64,000 nucleotides of DNA from Halobacillus mangrovi (GCF_002097535.1 NZ_CP020772.1:992001-1056000), one strand, 5' to 3'; shown: positions 26,758 to 35,280, numbered from the stretch's first letter. Notes: generated by a model from the letters alone, not told the origin. Program-made: numbers and translations.

Positions 26758-26793
26758 TTCAATCTTTTTGCCTATTTTTGCTATAATGTCGAA
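26758..26793 (+). promoter_or_regulatory. Extended -10 promoter fused to a Spo0A-box-like site
   Basis: TTCAAT (26758-26763), an 18-base spacer and TGC-TATAAT (-10 at 26782-26787). TGTCGAA (26787-26793) overlaps the last T of the -10. A bound regulator would block the promoter. It precedes the SLH amidase gene at 26882. Confidence 0.45.
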
Positions 26794-26824
26794 ATTATAC
26801 CTTCTATTTACTCAAGAATACTCA

Positions 26825-26836
26825 TATAATGTCGAT
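26825..26836 (+). promoter_or_regulatory. Second TATAATGTCGA motif
   Basis: TATAAT (26825-26830) runs into TGTCGAT, a one-mismatch 0A box. This is the same fusion as 43 bases upstream. No good -35 is visible. Confidence 0.3.
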
Positions 26837-26881
26837 GGTAGTAATATAACGAACACTTAGAAAGGAAGATGGAACTACATT

Positions 26882-28270
26882 ATGATTAGGAAGATTACGA
26901 CTTTGTTGTTTGCCACTGTTTTTTTGTTGCTGGCATCTTTTCTTCCAACGAACGTCGCTCATGCGGATTCGTTAAACGATATTCCGAGCAGATCTTCAGA
27001 TGAAATCAATTATCTGATGTATCAGGACGTCATTACCGGTTATCCTGATGGAACCTACAGACCAAGCAACTCTGTGAATAGACAGGAAGCCGCTACAATG
27101 GTTGGACGCGCTTTAGATTTGAATGGGACGAAACGGAGCACGAGCTTCCCGGATGTACACGCCTCGTCTTACGCTTCAGGTTACATACAATCGGCTTACG
27201 AGAAGAACATCATCACCGGTTACCCGGACCGTACTTACAAACCTCGTAACGAAATCACCCGAGGGGAAATGGCATACTTAATCTCAAAAGCTTTTCATTT
27301 AAATGAAACAAGCGGAAATCAATACAGTGATGTACCGAATAGCGGTGCTCTATCTACAGCGATTGATAAAGTATCAACAGCTGGAATCGCCAATGGCTAT
27401 CCTGATGGTTCATATAAACCGAATAAGTCAATTACTAGGGAGGAATTCGCGTTGCTTGTCGCGCGTGGAATGAACCCAGAGTATAAAGTCGATGGAGACG
27501 ACCTTCAAGTGATCGGTGAAAAAGTTGTTTCTACAGGAATTTTGAATGTACGTTCTGGTCCGAGTACAGGCTACTCTAAAGTCGGTCGATTGACAGAAGG
27601 TACGGTCATTAAGGTTTATAAAAAAGTCGGCGACTGGTGGCAGTTTGCTTACAACGGCGGATCAGCTTACGTACACGGAGCTTACGTAACGGACAAGCCA
27701 ACGAACGATGGAGGAAAATATACGATTTCGATTGATGCCGGTCATGGTGATCATGACGGTGGCGCTACTGCGAATGGATTACTAGAAAAAGAAGTCAACC
27801 TGGACGTTGCTAAACGCGTTCGCGATTACTTAAGTAATTCAAATATCAATGTAGTTATGACTCGCGACGATGATAGTTTCCTAGAATTAGATGAACGAGT
27901 GGACTATGCGGTCGATCACGGTGCAGATACGTTTGTTAGCATCCACTCCAACTCTTATCCGAATGAAAGTGTAAGCGGAGTAGAGACATTCTATTCTTCT
28001 GCCTCTCTTAGCGGGAGAGCTTATGACAGCTACAAGCTTGCACACTTTATCCAAAATCGTGTTGTCGAAGCGATGAATTCAAATGACCGTGGAGTGAAAG
28101 ACGTTCCTTACCGCGTCATTCATGCCACACCACTTCCATCAGCCCTAGTAGAATTAGGATTTCTAACGAACGATTCCGATGCTTACAAGCTTGGATCTAG
28201 TTGGTATCGAGATCAAGCGGCAAAAGCTATTTACTTAGGAGTCATAGATTACTATAATTGGAAGTATTAA
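26882..28270 (+). CDS. SLH-anchored N-acetylmuramoyl-L-alanine amidase
   Basis: A 462-residue secreted enzyme. Residues 1-28 are a signal peptide ending in AHA. Three SLH domains follow at about 32-205 (ITGYPDGTYRPSNSVNRQE, ITGYPDRTYKPRNEITRGE, NGYPDGSYKPNKSITREE). An SH3b domain covers about 210-275 with ILNVRSGPSTGYSKVG. The C-terminal Amidase_3 domain (about 280-460) keeps the zinc ligands and catalytic residues: DAGHGDHDGG, the Glu of LLEKEV, SIHSNS and LVELGFLTN. It should cut the bond between MurNAc and L-Ala in peptidoglycan. The ribosome binding site is weak and far (AAGGAAG, 13 bases). Two Spo0A-like sites precede it. Confidence 0.92.
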   Translation: MIRKITTLLFATVFLLLASFLPTNVAHADSLNDIPSRSSDEINYLMYQDVITGYPDGTYRPSNSVNRQEAATMVGRALDLNGTKRSTSFPDVHASSYASGYIQSAYEKNIITGYPDRTYKPRNEITRGEMAYLISKAFHLNETSGNQYSDVPNSGALSTAIDKVSTAGIANGYPDGSYKPNKSITREEFALLVARGMNPEYKVDGDDLQVIGEKVVSTGILNVRSGPSTGYSKVGRLTEGTVIKVYKKVGDWWQFAYNGGSAYVHGAYVTDKPTNDGGKYTISIDAGHGDHDGGATANGLLEKEVNLDVAKRVRDYLSNSNINVVMTRDDDSFLELDERVDYAVDHGADTFVSIHSNSYPNESVSGVETFYSSASLSGRAYDSYKLAHFIQNRVVEAMNSNDRGVKDVPYRVIHATPLPSALVELGFLTNDSDAYKLGSSWYRDQAAKAIYLGVIDYYNWKY

Positions 28271-28275
28271 CATGT

Positions 28276-28302
28276 AAAAAGCGGACAATTTGTCCGCTTT
28301 TT
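28276..28302 (+). terminator. Terminator between the SLH amidase and SLH subtilase genes
   Basis: AAAAAGCGGACA / TGTCCGCTTTTT hairpin. Confidence 0.85.
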
Positions 28303-28328
28303 AATTTATCTATAGGAGATGAAGTCAT

Positions 28329-29975
28329 TTGAAAAAGTACATCGGACATCTGTTACTCATTGTTCTCTTAGGACTGATCGCTTCCCCGCAGGTCGCAAGC
28401 GCGGATGAAACGTCGGAGCGGGTGATCATCGGCTTTGAGAATGAGATCGACACCACGATTTTGGAAGATCTATCACACCAACTCATCCATACCTATGAAC
28501 CAATCGATGCGATATCTGTTTCAGTAGAGAAAGATGTGCTTGAAGAGCTTAGAGTGAATCCGAAGGTCAAATGGGTAGAAAAAGATCGAAGAGTAAAAGC
28601 AACCAGACAGGTCAGAAACTGGGGATTTGATGCGACGAATACGAATGCATCAAGAGACCTGCAAATCAATGGAGATGGCACAAAGGTCGCTGTCATTGAC
28701 ACTGGCATTAACCGTGATCATCCAGACCTTGACGTGGCAGGCGGTGCGAATTTTGTAGGAGACGGCTCCTCCTATGAAGATGATAACGGCCATGGCACCC
28801 ATGTCGCAGGAGTGATTAATGCGCAAAACAACTCCTACGGAACGCTTGGCGTTGCACCAGCAGCTAAGCTTTACGCTGTTAAGTCGTTGGACAGTGATGG
28901 TATAGGGAATGAAGCTGACGTCATCGCAGGAATCCAGTGGGCGATTGAAAAAGATGTCGATATTATTAACTTGAGCCTAACATCGCCTTATTCCTCCACA
29001 GCATTGAAAAAAATGATTGATCGGGCCCATGATAAAGGAATTTTCGTTGTAGCTGCATCCGGAAATGATAAAACAGGAGATGGCCAGCTCACGGAGGATG
29101 TCATGTATCCTGGCCGTTATGATAACGTCATCAGTGTAGGGGCCGTAACCGAGGATTTAAAGAAAGCTAAATTCTCGTATCAAGGGAAATCCCTGGACTT
29201 TGTCGCTCCAGGTTCCCAGATTTACAGTACTTATATAGAAAAGAACGATAGCGAATATGCGTACTTAAGCGGAACATCAATGGCTTCTCCTTATGTGGCA
29301 GGGGCGCTGGCCTTATATAAACAAATCTATCCGGACCTTTCGTTTGAAGAACTAGAGGATGTTCTGATGAACAATGCAGAAGACTTAGGGAGACCAGGCA
29401 GAGACGATGTTTATGGTGACGGCCTTGTACAGTCGCCAGCAAGTTACTTTACAGACGTAGAGGACGAAGACTGGTTCTTAAATTACGTGAATGATTTAAC
29501 TCGTAAAGGGTGGATCCAAGGGTATCCGGATTATACCTTCCGTCCACAAAATAAGATTACAAGACAAGAAGTGGTTACGCTTATCGGCCGTTCGCTTGAT
29601 TTAGATGGTACGAAACGCAGCACGGACTATTCTGACGTGAACCAGTACCATTATGGTTCAGGTTTCATTGATTCAGCTACAGACAAAGGAATTATTGAAG
29701 GCTTTAGAGACGGTACCTTCCGCCCGGATGAATCCATTCGCCGCGGAGATGTCGCGTTAATCATCTATCGTGCGTTTGATATTCCAACATCAAATGAGCA
29801 CTTCTTTGCAGATGTAAATCCGGATCGTTATTACTCAGAAGCGATCCATTCATTGGCGAAGCAAGGAATCATTAACGGTTACAATGGTACGGAATTCAGA
29901 CCAGAGCAACCGATCACGCGTGCTGAATTTGCTACGATTCTATCAAAAACAATTAATCCAGAGTTAAGATCATAA
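28329..29975 (+). CDS. SLH-anchored subtilisin-like serine protease
   Basis: A 548-residue surface protease. TTG at 28329 follows AGGAGATG. A signal peptide covers 1-25 and a short I9 propeptide about 30-90. The S8 domain keeps its triad: Asp124 (VIDTGIN), His155 (GHGTHVAG) and the Ser of GTSMASPYVAG near residue 317. Three SLH domains fill about 375-545 (IQGYPDYTFRPQNKITRQE, IEGFRDGTFRPDESIRRGD, INGYNGTEFRPEQPITRAE). It resembles subtilisins of alkaliphilic and halophilic bacilli but is tethered to the wall. The gap from the upstream terminator is only 26 bases, so it either has a compact promoter or depends on read-through. Confidence 0.92.
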   Translation: MKKYIGHLLLIVLLGLIASPQVASADETSERVIIGFENEIDTTILEDLSHQLIHTYEPIDAISVSVEKDVLEELRVNPKVKWVEKDRRVKATRQVRNWGFDATNTNASRDLQINGDGTKVAVIDTGINRDHPDLDVAGGANFVGDGSSYEDDNGHGTHVAGVINAQNNSYGTLGVAPAAKLYAVKSLDSDGIGNEADVIAGIQWAIEKDVDIINLSLTSPYSSTALKKMIDRAHDKGIFVVAASGNDKTGDGQLTEDVMYPGRYDNVISVGAVTEDLKKAKFSYQGKSLDFVAPGSQIYSTYIEKNDSEYAYLSGTSMASPYVAGALALYKQIYPDLSFEELEDVLMNNAEDLGRPGRDDVYGDGLVQSPASYFTDVEDEDWFLNYVNDLTRKGWIQGYPDYTFRPQNKITRQEVVTLIGRSLDLDGTKRSTDYSDVNQYHYGSGFIDSATDKGIIEGFRDGTFRPDESIRRGDVALIIYRAFDIPTSNEHFFADVNPDRYYSEAIHSLAKQGIINGYNGTEFRPEQPITRAEFATILSKTINPELRS

Positions 29976-29979
29976 AAAG

Positions 29980-30011
29980 AAAGCCCCGGAGAAAAGAATC
30001 TCCGGGGCTTT
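29980..30011 (+). terminator. Terminator after the SLH subtilase gene
   Basis: AAAGCCCCGGAGA / TCTCCGGGGCTTT hairpin. Confidence 0.85.
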
Positions 30012-30179
30012 GTAATGTTAAGAGAAGGTATAATAAGGACCCGCTAAAGTTGGTTCTATATTGAAATAAGGTTGGTCATCAAAAGCTTTTGAGTTAAAAA
30101 TAAAACTGATGGATCAGACCTATTTACATAGAGTATGATTGGAGTAGCAACGAGATGTGTAAATGGATAGAGAAATAAA

Positions 30180-30208
30180 AAGGGACTTCGATAAAAAACG
30201 AAGTCCTT
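30180..30208 (-). terminator. Terminator after the minus-strand amidase gene
   Basis: AAGGACTTCG / CGAAGTCCCTT stem on the minus strand, followed by TTTTTATTTC. Confidence 0.75.
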
Positions 30209-30230
30209 CATTTATTTTCTCAGCTCGACT

Positions 30231-31310
30231 TTAATTCGAATACTGATTGATTAAACCTGCTGAAATAGCTTTGGCTACCCTATTTGCATAACCTTCGCTT
30301 TGTATGGCAGCTAAGTCTGAAGAGGTTGAAAGGAAACCTAATTCTAGTAGTACAGAATTCTCTATGTTTTCCCTTAGTACATGATAGTTCCCAAATTGAA
30401 TCCCATCATTTTGAAGAGAAACGTTTTGGGATAGATGTTGTTGAATACTAGTAGCGAGGGCCTTGCCAGCATCATGATAGTAATATGTACTAATGCCTTC
30501 TGCATAAGGTGTACTCGAAGAATTATAATGAACACTGATAAAGGCATCGGTGTAGTAAGAACGAGTAATTTGAACGCGATCCTGTAAAGAAAGGTATCGA
30601 TCCGTTTCACGTGTCATGATAACCGTAGCCCCAGCCTTACGGAGCCTTTGAGCGATACGGTTTGTGGTCTTAAGGGTGGGATGCTTTTCTAATAAGCCGT
30701 TCATTCCAACAGCACCTGGATCATAACCCCCATGGCCCGCGTCCAGCACAACGTTAACCCCTTTTAACGGGGAGTCAGAAGAAGGGGGAGCGGATGTATT
30801 CGTAGATGAGTTATTTACTAACCAACCGGCAATCCATCCCACTTTTCCTGAATTTAGTCGAACTTTTAACCACTTGCCTTCTGTGGCGATCTTCTCTAAA
30901 GAGTCACCGGAAAAACTACTTCCAATAATTACGTGGTCTATACTTGGCCCGGAACGAATAAACGCACTCTCAACATTCACAAAAGCTTCTTTTGCAGAAG
31001 TAGAGAAATCATTGGTCTTAGAAAGATATTGGGAAGCTACCCAGCCATTCACTCCTGAATAATTAACATGGGCCCATCCATTCCTTACTTTGTCTACTTT
31101 TACGACCATTTGTTCCGAAAGGGAGCCGATGATGGATGATTGAAGATTGGGCTCACTCCTTACATTTAGGGAATTCACGCCTACGCGATAGCTTTCCTTC
31201 TCATGGGCAGCTACAATAGTTGATGTGGATAAAAAGATGAACATGAATATAAATGGAATCGATAATTGAATAAACCGACGGCTTGTGACTCGAGAAATTT
31301 TAAAAAACAT
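30231..31310 (-). CDS. Secreted N-acetylmuramoyl-L-alanine amidase with two SH3b domains
   Basis: A 359-residue amidase without SLH domains. A signal peptide (1-35) with a long hydrophobic core is followed by two SH3b domains (about 40-103 and 107-166; SLNVRSEPNLQSS, FIRSGPSIDHV), which likely bind the wall. The Amidase_3 domain (about 180-355) has VVLDAGHGGYDPG, NGLLEKH, SVHYNSS and LLELGFLS, so the zinc site and catalytic Glu are present. GAGGAGG lies 5 bases before ATG at 31310. It is the same enzyme type as the SLH amidase at 26882 but anchors differently, which may place the two in different wall zones. Confidence 0.9.
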   Translation of the reverse strand: MFFKISRVTSRRFIQLSIPFIFMFIFLSTSTIVAAHEKESYRVGVNSLNVRSEPNLQSSIIGSLSEQMVVKVDKVRNGWAHVNYSGVNGWVASQYLSKTNDFSTSAKEAFVNVESAFIRSGPSIDHVIIGSSFSGDSLEKIATEGKWLKVRLNSGKVGWIAGWLVNNSSTNTSAPPSSDSPLKGVNVVLDAGHGGYDPGAVGMNGLLEKHPTLKTTNRIAQRLRKAGATVIMTRETDRYLSLQDRVQITRSYYTDAFISVHYNSSSTPYAEGISTYYYHDAGKALATSIQQHLSQNVSLQNDGIQFGNYHVLRENIENSVLLELGFLSTSSDLAAIQSEGYANRVAKAISAGLINQYSN

Positions 31311-31461
31311 AAAGACCTCCTCATTGGATAGTTGCAGCTGTAAGATCTATAAAATCGGTACTAAAACCGTTATTTGGTCGTCTGCTTTGTTTTAAGGTGA
31401 TTGTCTTGGTATATTTTGCTCCTGATATAAGCCCTCAATCTTTGAGGAGGGGGTGTGATAA

Positions 31462-31695
31462 TCAGAGAGGATATTTAGGTGGAGAAGGTCCCTCACTTTC
31501 ATAGTACTGATGTAAAGTACTCAGGAGGGCTATTGGGTCATGATCGTTTAACCATAGCCTCACATAGAAATAAAACGGAACAGCAGGAGCAGGAACCTCA
31601 TCTTCCAAAATAGTCTCAGAAGAAATTCCATAAGTATAGTAAACAAAAACTTTTCCCAATTGTTCCAAGTGTTCATCGGTTAAGCATTTCTTCAT
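31462..31695 (-). CDS. Hypothetical 77-residue protein
   Basis: ATG at 31695 lies 7 bases after GGAGAGGG. The product is small, acidic and aromatic-rich (VYYTYG, VPFYFYVRLWLND), with a Pro-rich C terminus (EGPSPPKYPL). It has no signal peptide or membrane segment. I do not recognise a family. A TATATT fused to a Spo0A-like TGTCGAA lies about 65 bases upstream, so expression may be tied to the transition state. Confidence 0.65.
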   Translation of the reverse strand: MKKCLTDEHLEQLGKVFVYYTYGISSETILEDEVPAPAVPFYFYVRLWLNDHDPIALLSTLHQYYESEGPSPPKYPL

Positions 31696-31755
31696 GGATT
31701 TCCCTCTCCTTATGTTAGGTGAGTTATTTGGAATTAAGTAGCGAAATATCCATTA

Positions 31756-31767
31756 TTCGACAATATA
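31756..31767 (-). promoter_or_regulatory. Spo0A-box-like site fused to a -10-like TATATT
   Basis: On the minus strand TATATT (31767-31762) runs into TTGTCGAA (31763-31756), 60 bases before the 77-residue gene. The arrangement matches that at 26782-26793. Confidence 0.4.
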
Positions 31768-32005
31768 TCCTTTATCATATGACAGTATCCAATTGGTGTA
31801 AATAGGAGTAAAACACCGGAACCAACTTCCCCTATTAGACTAATATTGCCAATTATTAACTGATTACTAGGCTATAAATTCCAGGTAACTATAAATGACT
31901 TTATCACAGCCAATCCTTGGTTAGGATAGATGTGTTTAGTTAAGTTATTATTAACTTATTTATATCAGCAATCTTTTATTTTCAGCTGAAGGGGGGAGTC
32001 AATAA

Positions 32006-32253
32006 GAACCGTTACCAAAAAAAGGACTAGTTTTAGCTATTACCCAAACCTTCAGCAGTGGAAATATTTTTGAAAAAGTAAATGTAGAGATAACTATTAA
32101 TGTGACAATCAAAGAAACTGGGGTCATTTCATAATGAGGAAATATCAGCCTATGAGGTACATAACATCACTCATCAAGATATGTAATTCCAGGTCTCAAC
32201 GCTTCATAAAGCAGAGAGGAATGAAGGCTATTGGGGTTTTATGTCTATCCTTA
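32006..32253 (+). pseudogene. Possible decayed coding remnant
   Basis: In the 640-base gap between 31696 and 32336, frame 2 reads KKGLVLAITQTFSSGNIFEK and on to VTIKETGVIS, then stops. The next frame continues with HNEEISAYEVHNITHQDM, one stop, then VSTLHKAERNEGYWGFMSI. The protein-like text split over two frames with stops suggests a frameshifted old gene. It has no recognised family and no start. The remainder of the gap (31768-32005) shows nothing I can support. Confidence 0.3.
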
Positions 32254-32286
32254 ATAAATGACTAATCGAATAAAATAAAATACAGA

Positions 32287-32323
32287 AAAGAGTCCTGTAC
32301 GTAAGAATGGTACAGGACTCTTT
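32287..32323. terminator. Terminator at the end of the YjcZ-like gene
   Basis: A perfect 14-pair stem AAAGAGTCCTGTAC with its complement. The minus strand runs into TTTCTGTATTTTATT. Confidence 0.75.
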
Positions 32324-32336
32324 ACATTATTCTATT

Positions 32337-32531
32337 CTAGCACTTAGGAAAAGCGCACGCACCGATGATGATCAGCAAAATAAACAGCACGACGATTAAA
32401 ATGAACGTATCGTATCCACGAGCCGGAGCACAATAACTAGGCATCATAGGGTAGTGAGCCATAGGAGCTACATTAGGAGCAACATTAGCTGGTGCATTCA
32501 TATTAGGCATAGCATTTAAGTTAGCATACAT
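32337..32531 (-). CDS. YjcZ-family tiny transmembrane protein
   Basis: A 64-residue protein. The C-terminal TFILIVVLFILLIIIGACAF is the signature of the YjcZ/YjcM tiny-TM family of Bacillus, members of which are associated with sporulation. The first 38 residues are Asn/Ala/Met/Pro-rich (NAPANVAPNVAPMAHYP), longer than the Gly-rich N terminus of many relatives, and the end CAFPKC carries two cysteines. AAAGGATGACATC precedes the ATG at 32531. It has its own terminator. The function of the family is unknown. Confidence 0.8.
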   Translation of the reverse strand: MYANLNAMPNMNAPANVAPNVAPMAHYPMMPSYCAPARGYDTFILIVVLFILLIIIGACAFPKC

Positions 32532-32660
32532 GTGATGTCATCCTTTCGTAATTGTGTATTCATCCCTATATAGTACTCGCCTACTCTCAAAGATGAGCCC
32601 GTCAACATGAAAAATGGGTTGGTGTCATGGGTACCAGCCTGAACTCCGCACCTCTCTCTG

Positions 32661-33494
32661 TTACTGGTTTAAGTACTGTCTTAAATAGATAAGGTAATGA
32701 GCCCGGCATAGAGAATTCTTATTGTGGTGAATCACCGGTTGAGTGTAGCGTCCGGATTGGAGAGTAGAAGAGTTTCCTAATTGACTGAACACAGGTCGCG
32801 TTACTAAATTCGTTAAATAAGCCGATTTATCACTGTCAGGTTTTCGCTTCCTATTCAATGTTTCAATCATTTCATCCGCATTCTTAATGACGAAGCCATG
32901 CCCGAAAAACTGATCATTCCCCAAAACGACTGCATTGACACCTCTGAACCATGGTGTGGTGGGGCTGAAGTCTGGATTATTGAAGTAGATAATGTCACCA
33001 GGTAAAAAGTGATCCCCATAGAACGTGTGAATTTTAAGGTCATCATCAGTATGCCAGCTGTATAAGTAAAGATTTTGAAAATAAGTATTAAAAAAAGTCT
33101 TTCCCATACTTTTAATCGTGGCATGGTAAAGGACAATTACGCATGCTGTGGCACATTCAAAGGCATAGAGGGCACCGTTTTGGTAGATATCCAGAATCGC
33201 ATCAGCGGGATTCACATTGGCTTTCAATAGAAATCCGCCAGCATTTGTCTTTTCCCAGTATTGATCATTGCACCTAGATCGCAAAAAAGAAGAAAAAATG
33301 GCTTCGCTGGCTTTCATTTCTCTTGCACTATCAATGATGTTCTTTCGGAATTTGATTTCAAAATAAAGCCCCCGACCGGAAGGATACGAATAAAGACCAG
33401 GAGCGTCTTGAAGACTTTGAAAAATCATTTTTTCTGTTTCATTAAGGTCCCACGATGCGGGTAATGGAAAAGGTCTCCCTGATACTTGTATCAT
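32661..33494 (-). CDS. tgl: Protein-glutamine gamma-glutamyltransferase (spore-coat transglutaminase)
   Basis: A 277-residue protein that should form epsilon-(gamma-glutamyl)lysine cross-links between coat proteins. It matches the B. subtilis Tgl layout: IIVSGQ-like start (MIQVSGRPF), YAFECATACVIV with the catalytic Cys, HFLPGDIIYFNNPDFSP, WFRGVNAVVLG and FGHGFVIKNADEMI. It is about 30 residues longer than the 245-residue B. subtilis enzyme, the surplus being a Ser/Gln-rich C-terminal tail. ATG at 33494 is chosen, as the protein then starts like Tgl and AGAGGA precedes it. The longer frame to 33578 is unlikely. It is direct evidence for a spore former. Confidence 0.9.
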   Translation of the reverse strand: MIQVSGRPFPLPASWDLNETEKMIFQSLQDAPGLYSYPSGRGLYFEIKFRKNIIDSAREMKASEAIFSSFLRSRCNDQYWEKTNAGGFLLKANVNPADAILDIYQNGALYAFECATACVIVLYHATIKSMGKTFFNTYFQNLYLYSWHTDDDLKIHTFYGDHFLPGDIIYFNNPDFSPTTPWFRGVNAVVLGNDQFFGHGFVIKNADEMIETLNRKRKPDSDKSAYLTNLVTRPVFSQLGNSSTLQSGRYTQPVIHHNKNSLCRAHYLIYLRQYLNQ

Positions 33495-33664
33495 ATGATT
33501 CCTCTTTTCAAGGTTTACTTTGTACCTATCGTATTCGACCGGGAGGATAAAAATGTTTTTTAAAAGCGGGGGGTTCATCCTTAAGCATGGCTTGACTCAC
33601 TAATGAAACGTGCTGGCTATTCATTCGTATAGAAAGGTAACAAGCATGGAGGAGGGGATCACAA

Positions 33665-33742
33665 GTGGGTGTAGGTTCCTGGATTGCGTTGTTCTTTGTA
33701 ATTTTTATTGCCATTGGCGGGTTTAAAAAGGTGAAAAAATAA
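33665..33742 (+). CDS. Tiny 25-residue single-pass membrane protein
   Basis: A GTG-started ORF of 25 residues with an excellent GGAGGAGGGG site 7 bases upstream and a clean terminator 20 bases downstream. The sequence is one hydrophobic helix (WIALFFVIFIAIGGF) and a basic tail (KKVKK), so it should insert with the tail in the cytoplasm. It overlaps no conserved gene once tgl is started at 33494. Its function is unknown; candidates are a regulator of a membrane enzyme or a small toxin-like peptide. Confidence 0.55.
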   Translation: MGVGSWIALFFVIFIAIGGFKKVKK

Positions 33743-33761
33743 GTCTTCTATAAAAAAGGTC

Positions 33762-33798
33762 AAAAAAATCCTCTCACAATCTAGTGAGAGGATTTTTT
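33762..33798. terminator. Bidirectional terminator between the tiny membrane protein and NlpC/P60 gene
   Basis: AAAAAATCCTCTCAC / GTGAGAGGATTTTTT hairpin with T runs on both strands. Confidence 0.85.
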
Positions 33799-33804
33799 CC
33801 TTCA

Positions 33805-34812
33805 TTAATATAGCGCTCTGTATAGGAATACAGCAAATTCACTACGTTTTGTTTCAGCCCATGGCTTGAATGTACCATCTTCATAACCAGTTGTGATTCC
33901 GCTGGCCGCTAGAGCTTGAATAGAATCGTAAGCCCAGTGCTCGCTGGAAACATCATCGAAGTCAGAACCTGATCCGCTTAGACCGAAGGCTTTATCAAAT
34001 AGAGCAGCAATTTCCTGACGAGTAATGTCTTGTTCAGGCTTGTATGTGCCGTCTTCGTACCCGTTGATGTACCCTGCTTTAGCTGCAGCGTTAATGTACT
34101 TCTCTGACCAGTGACCATCTGTATCAGAGAATTGATCGCTTGTAGACGTACCCAAATCTAGTGAAACACTCAACATTTTTGCAACTTCACCACGAGATAC
34201 TTTGTTATCAGGCTTGAAGTAGTCTCCGTCGTACCCGTTGATGATGCCTTGCTTACTCATATATTCGATCTCATCTGCTGCCCAGTGACTGCTTGCAACG
34301 TCGTGGTATTCACCAGTTGGAAGCGGTTCTGGATCTGTTGACTCAGCTGCTACCTCTTCAATGACGCGGCGTGCACCGACCATGCGCTCGCCCCAGTAAC
34401 GGTCAGGCGCAACAGATGCAACCGTGATGTCATCGCGAGGGTTCTCAGCAGAAATCATTTTGTTGTTACCTATGTATATACCTACATGACCAATGGCTCC
34501 GCCATCATAATAGTTAAAGAACAATAGGTCTCCTTTTTGTAATTCCGAACGGCTAACACGGTGACCGTTGCTCCACTGTCCGCTGGAAGAACGATTCAAA
34601 TCAATTCCGACTTTTCCAAATACATACTGCGTAAAACCAGAGCAATCAAATCCGGATGGGCTTTCTCCCCCATAAACATATGGTGAACCGGAGTAGTCAA
34701 ACGCAATATCTACTACTTGGTCCCCGATCCTCTGACCTGCAAAAGATGTAGGTGCAAATAGTAGAAAAACCGTGGCAAATGCGACCAATACCGATGTAAC
34801 TCTCTTCATCAA
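33805..34812 (-). CDS. NlpC/P60 endopeptidase with C-terminal SLH domains
   Basis: A 335-residue secreted enzyme; a second ATG at 34809 is equally possible. Residues 1-25 are a signal peptide. The NlpC/P60 domain (about 27-150) has Cys57 in DCSGFTQYVF and the His of IGHVGIYIGNN, as expected for gamma-D-glutamyl-diamino-acid peptidases of peptidoglycan stem peptides. Three SLH domains (about 163-335) show INGYDGDYFKPDNKVSRGE, INGYEDGTYKPEQDITRQE and TTGYEDGTFKPWAETKRSE. The ribosome binding site AGGGGGAG lies upstream. It completes a set of surface hydrolases covering glycan, amide and peptide bonds. Confidence 0.9.
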   Translation of the reverse strand: MMKRVTSVLVAFATVFLLFAPTSFAGQRIGDQVVDIAFDYSGSPYVYGGESPSGFDCSGFTQYVFGKVGIDLNRSSSGQWSNGHRVSRSELQKGDLLFFNYYDGGAIGHVGIYIGNNKMISAENPRDDITVASVAPDRYWGERMVGARRVIEEVAAESTDPEPLPTGEYHDVASSHWAADEIEYMSKQGIINGYDGDYFKPDNKVSRGEVAKMLSVSLDLGTSTSDQFSDTDGHWSEKYINAAAKAGYINGYEDGTYKPEQDITRQEIAALFDKAFGLSGSGSDFDDVSSEHWAYDSIQALAASGITTGYEDGTFKPWAETKRSEFAVFLYRALY

Positions 34813-35132
34813 AGTAATACTCCCCCTGTAAATTTTGTGTAATACCTATTTCTTCCTCGTAATCCTTTTCAAGCTTATCACAACATATTTCGTCACGAGT
34901 TTACATTTATGTAACAATTAAGTTTCATAGGGTTTACTTCTGGAGAGAAACGGGTAATAGCGCTGGTTTAGACCCATTGAAACTATTAAATTTCTTTCAT
35001 TTTTAATGAATTTTCTTACATGGATAAGTCAAAATTTTTAAAAGACGGTCAAAAAAGAACGATTATAATCGTATATTTTCGATAAATGCCGACAAAAAAA
35101 TCTAGTATCTCCTATTTTTCTTTTATATTTTC
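34813..35132. other. AT-rich intergenic region with no gene seen
   Basis: It should hold the promoter of the NlpC/P60 gene. A partial 0A-box-like TTTTGTCGGC (minus strand, 35097-35088) is present. No open frame with a ribosome binding site was found. Confidence 0.4.
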
Positions 35133-35161
35133 TTCAATAATCAATAGATTACTGCTATAAT
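35133..35161 (+). promoter_or_regulatory. Extended -10 promoter upstream of a short terminated transcript
   Basis: TTCAAT (35133-35138), a 17-base spacer and TGC-TATAAT (-10 at 35156-35161). The element is closely similar to the promoter at 49471-49499. Confidence 0.5.
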
Positions 35162-35163
35162 AG

Positions 35164-35280
35164 CTTTTGTTACAAAATGGTGAACAAAAGATTTCAGATT
35201 CCTCGTAAGACTCCGATATAAAACAGTAGAAAAAGCCCCACCTGAGAGGATTAGCTCTAACAGATGGGGCTTTTATTTGA
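35164..35280 (+). ncRNA. Candidate small RNA or attenuated leader upstream of the ABC-glycan operon
   Basis: Downstream of the promoter a CTTTTGTT / AACAAAAG hairpin (35164-35190) is followed by about 40 unstructured bases and a strong AAAAGCCCCA / TGGGGCTTTT terminator (35231-35274) with an inner GAGAG/CTCT stem. No ORF fits between. Either it is a free small RNA of about 105 nt, or a leader whose terminator controls read-through into the operon at 35427. Confidence 0.4.
35231..35280 (+). terminator. Rho-independent terminator upstream of the glycan operon
   Basis: AAAAGCCCCA / TGGGGCTTTT stem, 44 bases across, followed by ATTT. It has no coding gene on its 5' side. Confidence 0.75.
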
